Positions 13,804-22,774 of a stretch of 64,000 nucleotides of DNA are shown here, in pieces. The stretch lies in the NCBI GenBank assembly GCA_040755035.1, contig JBFMBU010000254.1:1-64000 (forward strand), given 5' to 3'. Source of the stretch: RBG-13-43-22 sp040755035. GTDB taxonomy: Bacteria > Desulfobacterota > RBG-13-43-22. Every line of letters starts with the position of its first letter. Within the stretch, counting starts at the first letter, position 1. The notes under the pieces are model-generated. The model was not told the DNA's origin. It did no database searches and saw only the letters and a program-made list of their open reading frames with translations. A program made the translations under genes and the position numbers.

Positions 13804-15873
13804 ATGAGTATTATTGTTTTTGCCCTTATCTGCGGCGGGCTGGGTGTCCTGTATGCCCTGGTAACTGCCGGATGGGTTTCCAAACAGGATGCCGGATCCG
13901 ACCGTATGCAGCAGATTTCCAATGCGGTTAAGGAAGGGGCCTATGCCTTTCTTTCCCGCGAGTACAAAACCGTGGCCATTGTGGCCGTGATTTTGTTAAT
14001 CGTTATCGCCCTGATCCCGGCCCTCGGTCCCTGGACGGCCCTTGGTTTTCTGATCGGGACCGCTGGTTCGGCCTTTGCCGGGTTCGTCGGCATGTGGGTT
14101 ACCGTGCGGGCCAATGTCCGGACCACACAGGCGGCTAAAAAGGGAATCCAGTCCGCACTGACCCTTTCCTTCAAGGGCGGTTCGGTAACCGGTATCATGG
14201 TCGTCGGTCTGGGTATCATCGGCCTGGCCGGGTATTTTGCCCTGGCCCGATCCATGGCCGGAGAATCCGCTTTCCATGCCCTGGTCGGTCTGGGCTTCGG
14301 CTGTTCCCTGATGAGCGTTTTCGCCCGTATTGCCGGCGGTATTTACACCAAGGCTGCCGACGTTGGTGCCGACCTGGTCGGGAAGGTGGAAGCCGGTATC
14401 CCGGAAGACGATCCCCGCAACCCGGCCGTTATCGCCGACAACGTCGGGGATAACGTCGGTGACTGCGCGGGTATGGCCGCTGACCTCTATGAAACCTATA
14501 CCGTGACCCTGGTGGCCGCCATGCTCTTGGCCAAATCCGTTTTCGGGGGAGACAGCCCCTGGGTCGAGTTCCCGCTTCTTTTAGGCGGGGTGTCCATCAT
14601 CGCCTCCATCATCGGTACCTACTTTGTTAAGCTCGGCGCCAAACAATACATTATGGGCGCCTTGTACAAAGGGTTGGCAGTCGCCGGAATCCTGGCTGCC
14701 ATCGCCTTTTACTTTGTAACTTCCTGGTTCATGAGCGGGCTCGGCGACAAAACCGGCGGTTTCACCCCTATGAGCATCTTCGGTACGGCCCTTATCGGTC
14801 TGATCCTGACCGGCCTCATCGTCTGGATCACCGAATACTATACCTCCGGTAAATTCCGGCCGGTGAAAACCATCGCCAAGGCCAGTCTGACCGGCCACGG
14901 CACCAACGTCATCGCCGGGTTGGCCATGAGTATGGAAGCCACGGCCCTGCCTGCTCTGGTGATCGTCGGGTCGATAGTCGGTGCCTTTGCGCTCGGTGGT
15001 GGATTCGCCGGCAATTGGGAAAGCGGGCTTTTTGCCATCGCCCTTTCCGCGGTTTCCATGCTTTCCATGACCGGTATCGTAGTGGCTATTGACTCCTATG
15101 GACCGATCACCGACAACGCCGGCGGGATCGCCGAGATGGCTGAACTGCCGGAAAGCGTCCGGGCGGTTACCGATCCCCTGGATGCCGTAGGAAATACCAC
15201 CAAAGCCGTTACCAAGGGTTATGCCATCGGCTCCGCAGCCCTGGCCGCCCTGGTTTTGTTTGCCGAATATGCCCGGGAACTGGCTAAAACCATTCAGGGA
15301 CTCACTTTCGATCTATCCGATCCGATGATTATCGCCGGTCTGTTTATCGGTGGCCTGATCCCCTATTATTACGGCGGTCGTTTGATGCTGGCCGTTGGGC
15401 GGGCTGCCGGGGGCGTGGTGGAAGAAGTTCGCCGACAATTCCGTGAGATCAAAGGCATCATGGAAGGCACCGGTAAACCCGAATACGGCAAATGTGTCGA
15501 TATCGTTACCAAGTCGGCCATCAAAGAAATGATGATTCCGGCCTTGATTCCGGTGGTAGCCCCCATTCTGGTCGGGTTTATCCTCGGCCCCAAGGCTTTG
15601 GGCGGCCTTTTGATCGGAAGCATTCTGACCGGTCTTTTTCAAGCCATTGCTATGACCTCCGGCGGCGGTGCCTGGGACAACGCCAAGAAATCCTTTGAAG
15701 ACGGTGTCACCGATGACAAAGGGGTCCTGCATAAAAAAGGCAGCGACGGTCACAAGGCTTCGGTCACGGGCGATACGGTCGGCGATCCTTATAAGGATAC
15801 GGCCGGTCCGGCCATTAACCCTATGATCAAGGTCATTAACATTGTGGCCCTGTTGATCATCCCCTTGCTCTAA
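13804..15873 (+). CDS. hppA: K+-independent membrane pyrophosphatase (H+-translocating)
   Basis: This 689-residue protein is rich in membrane spans. It contains the substrate loop DVGADLVGKVEAGIPEDDPR and DNVGDNVGDCAG, and a second acidic loop near DKGVLHKKGSDGHKASVTGD. The cation-selectivity motif reads GNTTKAVTKG: lysine where K+-dependent enzymes have alanine, marking the K+-independent class, which pumps H+. It couples pyrophosphate hydrolysis to proton export and may recycle pyrophosphate from CoA ligases such as the nearby PaaK. It is a single-gene unit with a strong terminator behind it. Confidence 0.96.
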   Translation: MSIIVFALICGGLGVLYALVTAGWVSKQDAGSDRMQQISNAVKEGAYAFLSREYKTVAIVAVILLIVIALIPALGPWTALGFLIGTAGSAFAGFVGMWVTVRANVRTTQAAKKGIQSALTLSFKGGSVTGIMVVGLGIIGLAGYFALARSMAGESAFHALVGLGFGCSLMSVFARIAGGIYTKAADVGADLVGKVEAGIPEDDPRNPAVIADNVGDNVGDCAGMAADLYETYTVTLVAAMLLAKSVFGGDSPWVEFPLLLGGVSIIASIIGTYFVKLGAKQYIMGALYKGLAVAGILAAIAFYFVTSWFMSGLGDKTGGFTPMSIFGTALIGLILTGLIVWITEYYTSGKFRPVKTIAKASLTGHGTNVIAGLAMSMEATALPALVIVGSIVGAFALGGGFAGNWESGLFAIALSAVSMLSMTGIVVAIDSYGPITDNAGGIAEMAELPESVRAVTDPLDAVGNTTKAVTKGYAIGSAALAALVLFAEYARELAKTIQGLTFDLSDPMIIAGLFIGGLIPYYYGGRLMLAVGRAAGGVVEEVRRQFREIKGIMEGTGKPEYGKCVDIVTKSAIKEMMIPALIPVVAPILVGFILGPKALGGLLIGSILTGLFQAIAMTSGGGAWDNAKKSFEDGVTDDKGVLHKKGSDGHKASVTGDTVGDPYKDTAGPAINPMIKVINIVALLIIPLL

Positions 15874-15877
15874 AAAA

Positions 15878-15960
15878 GCCGTTCGTTGTTGGTCGTTCGG
15901 CGTTCGTCGTTTTTCGTTTACTAAACTCGTTTCCTTTGAGTGGAAGTAAACGTTCGACGG
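15878..15960. repeat. GTTCGTCGTT-type low-complexity string
   Basis: The stretch repeats short units such as GTTCGTTGTTGGTCGTTCGG, a degenerate simple repeat behind hppA. Similar strings of other composition occur in several intergenic gaps of this window. Confidence 0.4.
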
Positions 15961-15969
15961 ATTAAATAA

Positions 15970-16011
15970 AAAAGAGGGAACCGGAAATTTTTTCGGTTCC
16001 CTCTTTTTTTT
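15970..16011 (+). terminator. Rho-independent terminator of hppA
   Basis: AGAGGGAACCG (15973-15983) pairs with CGGTTCCCTCT (15994-16004) around an AT loop, followed by a run of T. The A-run before the stem means it could work on both strands. Confidence 0.92.
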
Positions 16012-16027
16012 ATTTCCGGGTTAGAAT

Positions 16028-16056
16028 TTGATTTATTCCGATCGGTTTGATATAAT
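16028..16056 (+). promoter_or_regulatory. Sigma-70 type promoter of pgk-tpiA-secG
   Basis: TTGATT (16028-16033), a 17-base spacer and a perfect TATAAT (16051-16056), about 40 bases before the pgk start. The pgk ribosome site is AGGAGG at 16088-16093. Confidence 0.75.
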
Positions 16057-16098
16057 CAAAAAATATCAATCATACCCACCTCTTTTTAGGAGGGCCCC

Positions 16099-17280
16099 AT
16101 GCGCTATCTAAACGATCTGGACCTAAAAAATAAAAAGCTCCTGATCCGGGTGGATTTTAACGTCCCCCTGGATAAAAACCAAAACATCACTGACGACACC
16201 CGCATCCGCGGGGTGTTGCCCACCATCAATTACGCCCTGGATCAAAAGACCGTTGTAATCCTTTGTTCCCATTTGGGCCGCCCCAAAGGGAAACCGGTCC
16301 CGGAGATGAGCCTGGCCCCGGTGGCCCGGCGTTTGGGCCGACTCCTGCAAAAAGAGGTAACCATGGCCCCGGATTGCATCGGTCCGGAAGTCAAAAAAAT
16401 GATCGAGGTCCTGAAGCCTGGGGATATTCTGCTTTTGGAAAATTTGCGCTTTCACTCCGAAGAAGAGAAAAATGACGAGACCTTCGCTGGCGCCTTGGCT
16501 GAAGTGTGTGATATATACATAAATGACGCCTTCGCCGTCTCCCATCGGGCCCATGCCTCGGTAGAGGCCGTGACCCGTTTTGCCAAGGTATGTGCCGCCG
16601 GTTTCCTTCTCAAGGATGAGATTAAATTCTTTCACCAGTCCATGGAAGATCCGGCCCGGCCCCTGGCGGCCATCATCGGAGGTTCAAAAGTCAGCAGTAA
16701 GCTGGGGGCGTTGGAGAATCTCCTCAAACATGTAAATAAAATGATTATCGGCGGAGCCATGGCCAATACCTTTTTAAAAAGCCTTGGCTATGAGGTCGGC
16801 AAATCTTTAGTGGAAGAGGATTTGGTTCTAAAGGCCGGAGAATTAATGGAGAAGGCCAGGGAACTGGGCGTAAAATTTTATCTTCCTGTGGATTGCGTTG
16901 CCGGCAGCGCCCTGGAAGCCCAGGCCGAAAACATAACCACCACGGTACAGGAGGTACCTAAAGATTGGATGATTCTCGATATCGGACCGGCCACCTCCCT
17001 CCTTTTCTCCGAGGCCCTGGTCAATGCCAAAACAATCATCTGGAACGGCCCTATGGGGGCCTTTGAAATCGACCCTTTTTCCCATGGGACCATGGAAATG
17101 GTCCGCACCGTGGCCGGATCCAGGGCCTTAACCATCGTCGGTGGAGGCGATACCGATGTGGCGGTCCATAAAGCCGGCGAATCATCGAATATATCCTATA
17201 TCTCTACCGGCGGCGGGGCCTTTCTGGAACTTTTGGAAGGGAAAAAACTGCCGGGGATCGCGGCCTTGGAGAATTGTTAA
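16099..17280 (+). CDS. pgk: Phosphoglycerate kinase
   Basis: At 393 residues it is full length. It opens RYLNDLDLKNKKLLIRVDFN, with SHLGRPKG, INDAFAVSHRAHAS, GGSKVSSK, and the C-terminal nucleotide motif GGGDTDVAVHKAG. It catalyses the reversible 1,3-bisphosphoglycerate to 3-phosphoglycerate step with ATP formation. It leads the pgk-tpiA-secG unit, with tpiA 23 bases downstream, an arrangement common in this phylum. Confidence 0.97.
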   Translation: MRYLNDLDLKNKKLLIRVDFNVPLDKNQNITDDTRIRGVLPTINYALDQKTVVILCSHLGRPKGKPVPEMSLAPVARRLGRLLQKEVTMAPDCIGPEVKKMIEVLKPGDILLLENLRFHSEEEKNDETFAGALAEVCDIYINDAFAVSHRAHASVEAVTRFAKVCAAGFLLKDEIKFFHQSMEDPARPLAAIIGGSKVSSKLGALENLLKHVNKMIIGGAMANTFLKSLGYEVGKSLVEEDLVLKAGELMEKARELGVKFYLPVDCVAGSALEAQAENITTTVQEVPKDWMILDIGPATSLLFSEALVNAKTIIWNGPMGAFEIDPFSHGTMEMVRTVAGSRALTIVGGGDTDVAVHKAGESSNISYISTGGGAFLELLEGKKLPGIAALENC

Positions 17281-17303
17281 TCCAGACCCAAATGAGGCAC
17301 TAA

Positions 17304-18074
17304 ATGAAAAAAAAAGATCGCCGCCCCTGGATCGGGGGAAACTGGAAGATGTTTAAAACCGTTCCCGAAGCTCGCGAATTCATAACGGGCTTGATACCCG
17401 CCCTCCCCCATCCTTTAGAGACGGATGTGGTCATCGCCCCGCCCTTTACCGCCCTTAATACCTCTTCCCAGGAACTGCAGGGCAGTCCGGTGCAGTTGGC
17501 GGCCCAGAACGTCCATTGGGCCGAAGAAGGGGCCTTTACCGGTGAGATTTCCGTACGGATGCTCAAAGATATGGGCTGCACCTATTCCCTGATCGGTCAT
17601 TCCGAACGGCGGCATGTCTTTGGTGAAACGGATGATCAGGTCCGGAAAAAGGTGATGGCCTGTTTACAAGGGGGTTTGAAACCGGTTCTTTGTGTCGGGG
17701 AAACGCTGCCGGAGAGGGACGCCGGACAGATCCAGGAGGTCATCCGTCGTCAGATAAGGGTGGGCCTTCAGGGAATCTCGGAAGCGGATCTCACTGGAAT
17801 CATCATCGCCTATGAACCGGTCTGGGCCATCGGTACCGGGCGGTCGGCCACCCCGGCTGCGGCCCAGGAAGTCCATGCTTTTATTCGAGGTTTACTGGTC
17901 GAAGGCTTTAACAAAACCCTTGCAATGGGAACCAGGATTGTGTATGGTGGGAGCGTTACACCTGACAATATCCGGGACTTATATGTTCAAAAGGATATTG
18001 ACGGGGCGTTGGTAGGGGGTGCCAGTCTGAAAATAGAAAAATTTTTGCCCCTTATCCGGGAGGTTAATCAATAA
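17304..18074 (+). CDS. tpiA: Triosephosphate isomerase
   Basis: This 256-residue protein has all key motifs: GGNWKM (lysine), SLIGHSERR (catalytic histidine), IIAYEPVWAIGTG (catalytic glutamate) and VYGGSVTPDN with GALVGGASLK for phosphate binding. It interconverts dihydroxyacetone phosphate and glyceraldehyde 3-phosphate. It sits between pgk and secG, six bases before the secG start. Confidence 0.97.
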   Translation: MKKKDRRPWIGGNWKMFKTVPEAREFITGLIPALPHPLETDVVIAPPFTALNTSSQELQGSPVQLAAQNVHWAEEGAFTGEISVRMLKDMGCTYSLIGHSERRHVFGETDDQVRKKVMACLQGGLKPVLCVGETLPERDAGQIQEVIRRQIRVGLQGISEADLTGIIIAYEPVWAIGTGRSATPAAAQEVHAFIRGLLVEGFNKTLAMGTRIVYGGSVTPDNIRDLYVQKDIDGALVGGASLKIEKFLPLIREVNQ

Positions 18075-18080
18075 GGCGTT

Positions 18081-18455
18081 ATGGCAACTTTAACCATTAT
18101 CATTCACATTATCGTCTGTTTCGCCCTGATCCTGATCGTTCTGCTTCAAACCGGGAAAGGTGCCAGCATGGGGGCCGCCTTCGGTGGTTCGAGCCAGACG
18201 ATTTTCGGCAGCAGCGGGGCCACGACTTTTTTATCCAAGCTTACCACCGTAGCAGCGGCGGTATTTATGATCACCTCCCTGCTGCTCGCTTTCCTATACG
18301 GACCAGGGTCAAGAAGCACCTCGATGGTAGGGATCCCTTCCACGGCTACCCAGCAGAAATCGGCCCCGATACAGCCTCAAACAGGTTCTCCGGCGACACC
18401 GGCTCCGGCGCCCCCTGCAGCCCCGGCCGCTCCGGCGAACCCTGTCAGCAAATAA
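18081..18455 (+). CDS. secG: Protein-export membrane protein SecG
   Basis: This 124-residue protein has two membrane segments (TLTIIIHIIVCFALILIVLL and AAAVFMITSLLLAFLYG) joined by the SecG loop QTGKGASMGAAFGGSSQTIF, G-rich as in the family. It is part of the SecYEG channel. The tail beyond residue 90 is Ala/Pro-rich (repeats of PAP/PAAP), a common feature of deltaproteobacterial SecG. It is the last gene of the pgk unit and lies a few bases before tRNA-Leu. Confidence 0.93.
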   Translation: MATLTIIIHIIVCFALILIVLLQTGKGASMGAAFGGSSQTIFGSSGATTFLSKLTTVAAAVFMITSLLLAFLYGPGSRSTSMVGIPSTATQQKSAPIQPQTGSPATPAPAPPAAPAAPANPVSK

Positions 18456-18466
18456 ACATCCCATGT

Positions 18467-18552
18467 GCCGAAGTGGTGGAATCTGGTAGACACACCATCT
18501 TGAGGGGGTGGCGGGTAACTCCGTGCGGGTTCGAGTCCCGCCTTCGGCACCA
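18467..18552 (+). tRNA. tRNA-Leu (anticodon GAG)
   Basis: An 86-base tRNA: acceptor GCCGAAG pairs with CTTCGGC, followed by encoded ACCA. The anticodon stem CCATC/GGTGG encloses TTGAGGG, giving anticodon GAG. The variable arm is long, as in leucine tRNAs, and the T-arm is CGGGTTCGAGTCCCG. Confidence 0.96.
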
Positions 18553-18559
18553 AAATTGA

Positions 18560-18590
18560 TGAGCAGGCCTTGGTTGGCCTGCTCATTTTG
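18560..18590 (+). terminator. Terminator behind tRNA-Leu
   Basis: TGAGCAGGCC (18560-18569) pairs perfectly with GGCCTGCTCA (18576-18585), followed by TTTTG. It ends the secG/tRNA transcript. Confidence 0.8.
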
Positions 18591-18611
18591 TCTTGGAAAT
18601 CCGAACAGAAA

Positions 18612-18812
18612 ATGGCAAAAAATAACATCAGAGATTATTATTGCAGCGTAATCCATGAACCGGTTAAGATTCATCTCAAAAATCGTGTGAATTTCGGTCT
18701 CAAGTACAAAAAAGATTTTTTTGTCAAATGCGATCAGGAGGATTGCCAATACGTCGATGCCAACGTCCCCCCCTGTCCGTTAGCCTTAGCCATGTTTGAT
18801 ATGCCGGGGTAA
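18612..18812 (+). CDS. Small conserved-looking protein with cysteine cluster
   Basis: About 66 residues from ATG 18612 (MAKNNIRDYYCSVIHEPVKI), ending near CDQEDCQYVDANVPPCPLAL. Four cysteines, three of them in a C-x4-C-x8-C spacing, suggest metal binding. No clear ribosome site is seen. I do not recognise the family, and the function is unknown. It lies between the tRNA terminator and the convergent cold-shock gene. The coding call rests on its composition and its clean placement between two terminators. Confidence 0.5.
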   Translation: MAKNNIRDYYCSVIHEPVKIHLKNRVNFGLKYKKDFFVKCDQEDCQYVDANVPPCPLALAMFDMPG

Positions 18813-18879
18813 ATTCAGATAGCGCTTATCAGCGGAGGATTCAATCCGGTTTCGCTGACTTGAAGATCGATGGGTAAAC

Positions 18880-18921
18880 AAAAAAAGGGGGGGCCTGAAA
18901 AAATGCCCCCCCTTTTTGTTT
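18880..18921. terminator. Bidirectional terminator between the small gene and cspA
   Basis: AAAAAAAGGGGGGGC pairs with GCCCCCCCTTTTTGTTT around a short loop. The A-run and T-run at the two sides suit both converging transcripts, the small gene and the minus-strand cold-shock gene. Confidence 0.88.
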
Positions 18922-18933
18922 ATTATGGGTTTC

Positions 18934-19137
18934 TTAGATAAGAGTTACATTTGACGCCGAAGGTCCCTTTGGACCTTTTTCAATATCAAATCTTACCCGC
19001 TGGCCCTCGTTGAGAGTCCGAAAACCCTCCATGGTGATGGCTGAATGGTGGATAAAGACATCCTTTTCCTGACCATCCACATCGATAAAGCCAAATCCTT
19101 TGCTCTCATTGAACCATTTTACGCTTCCTTCTGCCAT
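18934..19137 (-). CDS. cspA: Cold-shock protein (CspA family)
   Basis: This 67-residue protein has the standard CSD fold with RNP motifs KGFGFI and VFIHHSAI, and a start MAEGSVKWFNESKGFGFIDV. These proteins bind single-stranded RNA/DNA and melt RNA structure. A strong promoter lies about 155 bases upstream (19300-19328), giving a long 5' leader like those that regulate cspA by temperature. A terminator follows its end. Confidence 0.95.
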   Translation of the reverse strand: MAEGSVKWFNESKGFGFIDVDGQEKDVFIHHSAITMEGFRTLNEGQRVRFDIEKGPKGPSASNVTLI

Positions 19138-19299
19138 AGTCGTATTCCTCCTTTGGAATTATTTCTCAAGTTGGGATACGACCAAAAAAAAAGGCATCTG
19201 GAATAAAAGTCCCCGATACCTCAACTTGCCGACTTTTTTCACCAACTTCGACCGCCATCTCATCCCTAAGGGGCAGATAACGGATTTTCTTATTTGCAT

Positions 19300-19328
19300 A
19301 ATATAATCCTATTCAGAACCATTGTCAA
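19300..19328 (-). promoter_or_regulatory. Promoter of cspA
   Basis: On the minus strand, perfect TTGACA (19323-19328), a 17-base spacer and TATATT (19300-19305). Transcription would start near 19293, leaving a leader of about 155 bases before the ATG. Confidence 0.88.
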
Positions 19329-19349
19329 GCTTTATTTGGTAAGGTGACC

Positions 19350-19937
19350 TCAACTCAATCGATGCAGTACGGACAGGGCATGTATGGCTTTTTCCGGTGA
19401 AGTAAAAACAGGAATCTGCTGCTCTTCCAGCCATTGCAGGGTCTCATGGGTCCCCGACTCCATCCCCGCCACCCAGACGGCCAAGGGTTTGCCCGAGAGG
19501 GGAAGCCGGTTAAAAAACCCAAGAAATTCCCTCGGCGCCTGGACGATCATCTGCCGGGGGAGCTGAATATGGAGGGCATCAACCGCCTCGTCCTGGCACA
19601 TGGCCGTAACCAGGGTTTCATAAACCCGGAAAGAGTCGTTGAATTGCAGGGCGACACCGAGGTCGAAGGGGTTGGAGGGAGTGGCCCAGGGAGGGGAGAC
19701 GGAACGGAGTTGCTCGGTGGTTCGTTTTCCGGGAATGGCCATCTTCAGCCCCTCCTGCTGAACAAGGTCGGACATGATTACCGCTTCACGATCTTGTCCT
19801 AAAATTACATGCCCGAGGGTCAGGGCATCGATGGAGAAACGGGAACGGATACGGGACAATAGCTGGTTGAGTATCCCCCCTTCCACCTCCAGGAGACCGG
19901 CTACGTAAGAGACGGTTCCGCCGCTAATCAGGACCAA
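19350..19937 (-). pseudogene. Fragment of an ADP-forming acyl-CoA synthetase alpha domain
   Basis: This 195-codon frame resembles the succinyl-CoA-synthetase-like flavodoxin domain of ADP-forming acetate-CoA ligases: SDLVQQEGLKMAIP, then SPPWATPSNPFDLGVALQFN, ALHIQLPRQMIV, and a C-terminal LQWLEEQQIPVFTSPEKAIH with final SVLHRLS. The N-terminal CoA-binding domain and the ATP-grasp partner are missing, and the frame stays open upstream without similarity (about to 20010). It is probably a decayed remainder; a short free-standing domain is the alternative. Confidence 0.6.
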
Positions 19938-20943
19938 GGGGATCAGACCAGACCGAGAAAGGAGACAGGAAGGGCCCAGCAGTATCTGAAGATTAATAAT
20001 ACTGATTTTAAAATAAACATCCCCTACCCCAATAATCCCTTTTTCGAAAAACCTCGGCTTCCACAGTCATCATACCGTTGCAAAAAAAATATCCATTTAT
20101 TCATTCTAACCTGAAGCTATCAGTCTATCAAGGCGGTTTATTCATATCGACGGACCTCACCTTGAGTGTAGTCTAAAGGGGGTATTTAGTAAAGATGCTC
20201 ATTTTCTATAAAGCCATGAGCGATAGTGACCTTAGAGGCATTACTAACAATCTGCCTTACCCTTCGGGAAAGGTGACGGGACGTTCGTGCAGAAAGAGGT
20301 GACGGGACGTTCGTGCAGAAAGTGCTTTGCTAAAATCACCCCTTTCAATCATATCGCTTTTTTAATTCTGTTAATTTACCCCCTGATGAAACCGCCTGAG
20401 AAAAACAAAATTTCGTCCCATTACATGGGGCAAAACTCCTTGAGCATCTAATCTGGCTGATCTAGGCATGATCATTTTTAACGAATTGATCTTTAATAGA
20501 CAAGGCAACTTCTGCACGAACGTCCCCTATGACTGAAAATGGTTTCCCCGGCCCTACAAAAACGACCCGGGAAAACCGGCTATCGCCGGCCTCCCCTCGG
20601 ACTCGATCCGGGGGCGAACAGGTTTCAAGTACCCGAAGGGCCTGCCAGTGAGGGGGCGGCAAGTCGCCGCCACCTCGTCCCGCCTTTGTCTGTGGTAAAA
20701 AATGATTTTCAATTTTTAAAAAGGCTACACTGATACGGAAATAGAAGTTTTTTAGTGAAATTTATATTAAACGTCTAAAAAAGGTGGGTTTTTTTTAGAT
20801 TCCAAAATCCTTTCGGAATAAATGGAACCAACAAAACTACTTGACTTTTAAAAAGAAATAATATCTATAATTCTATGTTATGTAAACATCAACTTTTTTC
20901 TTGCTTTCAACCCCTGCCAAAGGAGTTGTGATGGAAGAATAGA
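19938..20943. other. Gene-poor kilobase with REP-like motifs
   Basis: No convincing gene. Apart from the repeat motifs at 20271-20322 and 20509-20529, I see no structure. The composition becomes AT-rich after 20700, matching the accessory block to the right. Short ORFs here have no family resemblance. Confidence 0.5.
20271..20322. repeat. Two perfect tandem 26-bp REP-like units
   Basis: AGGTGACGGGACGTTCGTGC plus AGAAAG occurs at 20271-20296 and again at 20297-20322. An inverted copy of the core lies at 20509-20529 (TTCTGCACGAACGTCCCCTA), about 190 bp away, and another at 9414-9433. The core matches the ends of the REP-associated transposase remnant. Confidence 0.75.
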
Positions 20944-20979
20944 CCCCATTTCTCGTCCGGAGAGAAATGGGGTTTTTTA
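20944..20979 (+). terminator. Strong rho-independent terminator
   Basis: ACCCCATTTCTC (20944-20955) and GAGAAATGGGGT (20963-20974) pair perfectly, then a T-run. No gene is evident directly upstream, so it may end a lost gene or a small RNA. Confidence 0.85.
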
Positions 20980-21420
20980 TTTCCAAGCCAGACCTTCAAA
21001 ACTCCTGATAATTTTCTGAATACTCCCTCAAGGAAACCGGTCCGGAGCAAAAAACTGGAATTATTAAACAATCCATGTTTTTTACTAATAATTTCAAGAA
21101 GATAAAATTTGGCCTTATAACCTTTTTGTAACCCCGAGTCTGCTAATAAAAAGAAATAAAAAGTTGGAAAAGGAATCTTCTGGGGAAAACTCCAGGAAAT
21201 TCTATTTTCCAATCTGTAAGCAATCTGTAAGCGTTCCTGTGATAGGAAATTTATTAATAAACGATCGTCTTTTTTAAAGGAAAACAGGAGGGGTATAAGT
21301 ATAAGTCCCTTGATATTCAATATGTTGCGTTGACTGATCAATAATAAATTTATAGAGCATTTAAATTTTTAGAAATAGATAGAGATAACCGGAAATTTTT
21401 CAATAAACAATTTCATGAAA
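20980..21420. other. AT-rich gap with no supported gene
   Basis: I see no gene or repeat in this stretch. A 144-codon minus-strand frame (20907-21341) covers it but overlaps the terminator, is biased in composition and matches nothing I know. Confidence 0.4.
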
Positions 21421-21435
21421 AAGGAGGGAATGGTT

Positions 21436-21750
21436 ATGGCGATTTTAAAACTGAATTGTATTTGTCCCACGGAAAGTTTTGCGGAGATAGCTAAACGTGC
21501 TCCTGAAGTAGTAGCAAAATTTCCAGTTCCTGAACATGCGACAGTCCGCGGACCTTATATTAAAAGTACACTGGAAGGCCTGAAATGGTTTTTTATCGTT
21601 GAAGTCGAACCATCAAGAATGTACGAGGAACGGTTACGTTTGGCGGCTGTGGGAGGAGCTTATCATGGAGTCCCGGGGTACAAATGGAATATTGAATATT
21701 GGACTACCCAAGAGGATACTCAAAAACGAATAGAGATTTTCGGAAGCTGA
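21436..21750 (+). CDS. Small cytoplasmic protein of unknown function
   Basis: About 104 residues starting MAILKLNCICPTESFAEIAK. ATG 21436 is chosen because AAGGAGG at 21421-21427 is 8 bases upstream. There is no signal peptide. The end WTTQEDTQKRIEIFG and the pattern VRGPYIKSTLEGLKWFFIVE suggest a small alpha-beta sandwich like ferredoxin-fold dimeric proteins; that is a guess. The gene 22775-23074 is of similar size and shape. It opens the AT-rich accessory block, and its role is unknown. Confidence 0.6.
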   Translation: MAILKLNCICPTESFAEIAKRAPEVVAKFPVPEHATVRGPYIKSTLEGLKWFFIVEVEPSRMYEERLRLAAVGGAYHGVPGYKWNIEYWTTQEDTQKRIEIFGS

Positions 21751-21886
21751 GTTCACGCACTGAGACGACAAAAAGCAAATTCAGAATCGTTTTTTTTTGA
21801 AAGAGGGTTGGGGTATTGGAAAAATTAAGTTGTTTTTTGCATTAAGGATAACACCGAATATTCACTTACCAAAAAGGAGGCTGACC

Positions 21887-22741
21887 ATGTTTAATCAAAA
21901 AAATTTGTTTTCCGTATTGTTTGTGATTTTGGGTTTGGTTATGGTTATTCCGGTTGCCCAGGCGGAGCGGCAAGAATTGGAAGGGATTGGCTGTGCTTCA
22001 AACACATTTACTACAGTGCAAAACAATCCAGGGCAGATATATATTGGAACTTGGGAGGGAAAGGGTATCTTTCGGAGCACCCATAAGAATAAAATTAACG
22101 ACAATAATACCTTTCATCAGGTGGGAATAACAAAGGGATCTCAAGCCTTTGGAGGATTATTTTGGCATGGATATTCGAAGAACATGAGTCAAAACGGAGA
22201 TTTTGCTATTTGGGAAATTTCCGGAAATAACAAGGATGGATCAAGATCAAAGCTGATTTATGGCACCGGAAAATATAAGGATGCCAAAGGCGAGATGATG
22301 CATAAAGTCATCACTAAGGGAAGACCGGTTGTCGAAAACACTGAACAGGTTTGCCAACAGAGTGTGGGCTGGATTGAACTTTCTGCCGCATCGACATCCT
22401 CCTCTACCCCGGCTTTTAAACCGATCCGGGATTTTAAGGAAATCGCCGGGAAATGGGAAGGGAAACTGGACGGTCCGGGCTGGAGCACCAAAATGACCGT
22501 TATCTTCAATAACGATGGTACAGGTGACAGTTTTGTTTCCCAGGACAGTTCGATTTTTATGTATTCAGAAAAGGGCCGTTTTCCTATAGAGCGAAAGTTG
22601 GTAGATGGTAAAATTCGTACCAAGAACTTGCTTTCTGGTGGGACCGGGTTTACTACCTTGCACGAAGAAGGCGGTAAAAGATTTTTAAAAAGTCAAACCG
22701 ATGATGGAGCACAAATAGGAATTTATGAACTCGTAAAATAA
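21887..22741 (+). CDS. Exported protein of unknown function, possibly two lipocalin-like domains
   Basis: About 284 residues from ATG 21887, with AAGGAGG before it. A signal peptide (MFNQKNLFSVLFVILGLVMV, then cleavage after AQA) predicts export. The first half (IYIGTWEGKGIFRS onward) and the second (EIAGKWEGKLDGPGWSTKMT onward) both begin with a G-x-WEGK strand, so it may be two related beta-barrel domains. The second half ends RFLKSQTDDGAQIGIYELVK. I recognise no named family. It lies beside other small exported proteins that share the same style of signal peptide. Confidence 0.65.
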   Translation: MFNQKNLFSVLFVILGLVMVIPVAQAERQELEGIGCASNTFTTVQNNPGQIYIGTWEGKGIFRSTHKNKINDNNTFHQVGITKGSQAFGGLFWHGYSKNMSQNGDFAIWEISGNNKDGSRSKLIYGTGKYKDAKGEMMHKVITKGRPVVENTEQVCQQSVGWIELSAASTSSSTPAFKPIRDFKEIAGKWEGKLDGPGWSTKMTVIFNNDGTGDSFVSQDSSIFMYSEKGRFPIERKLVDGKIRTKNLLSGGTGFTTLHEEGGKRFLKSQTDDGAQIGIYELVK

Positions 22742-22774
22742 TCATTTTACAATATCAAAAAGGAGGATAAGGGA

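Noticed and set aside
15878..15960. Small RNA gene behind hppA
   Set aside because: The stretch is a degenerate simple repeat and the terminator downstream is explained by hppA.
20907..21341. 144-codon minus-strand frame
   Set aside because: It overlaps a strong terminator, has a biased composition (Phe, Leu, Lys) and matches no family; probably chance in AT-rich DNA.
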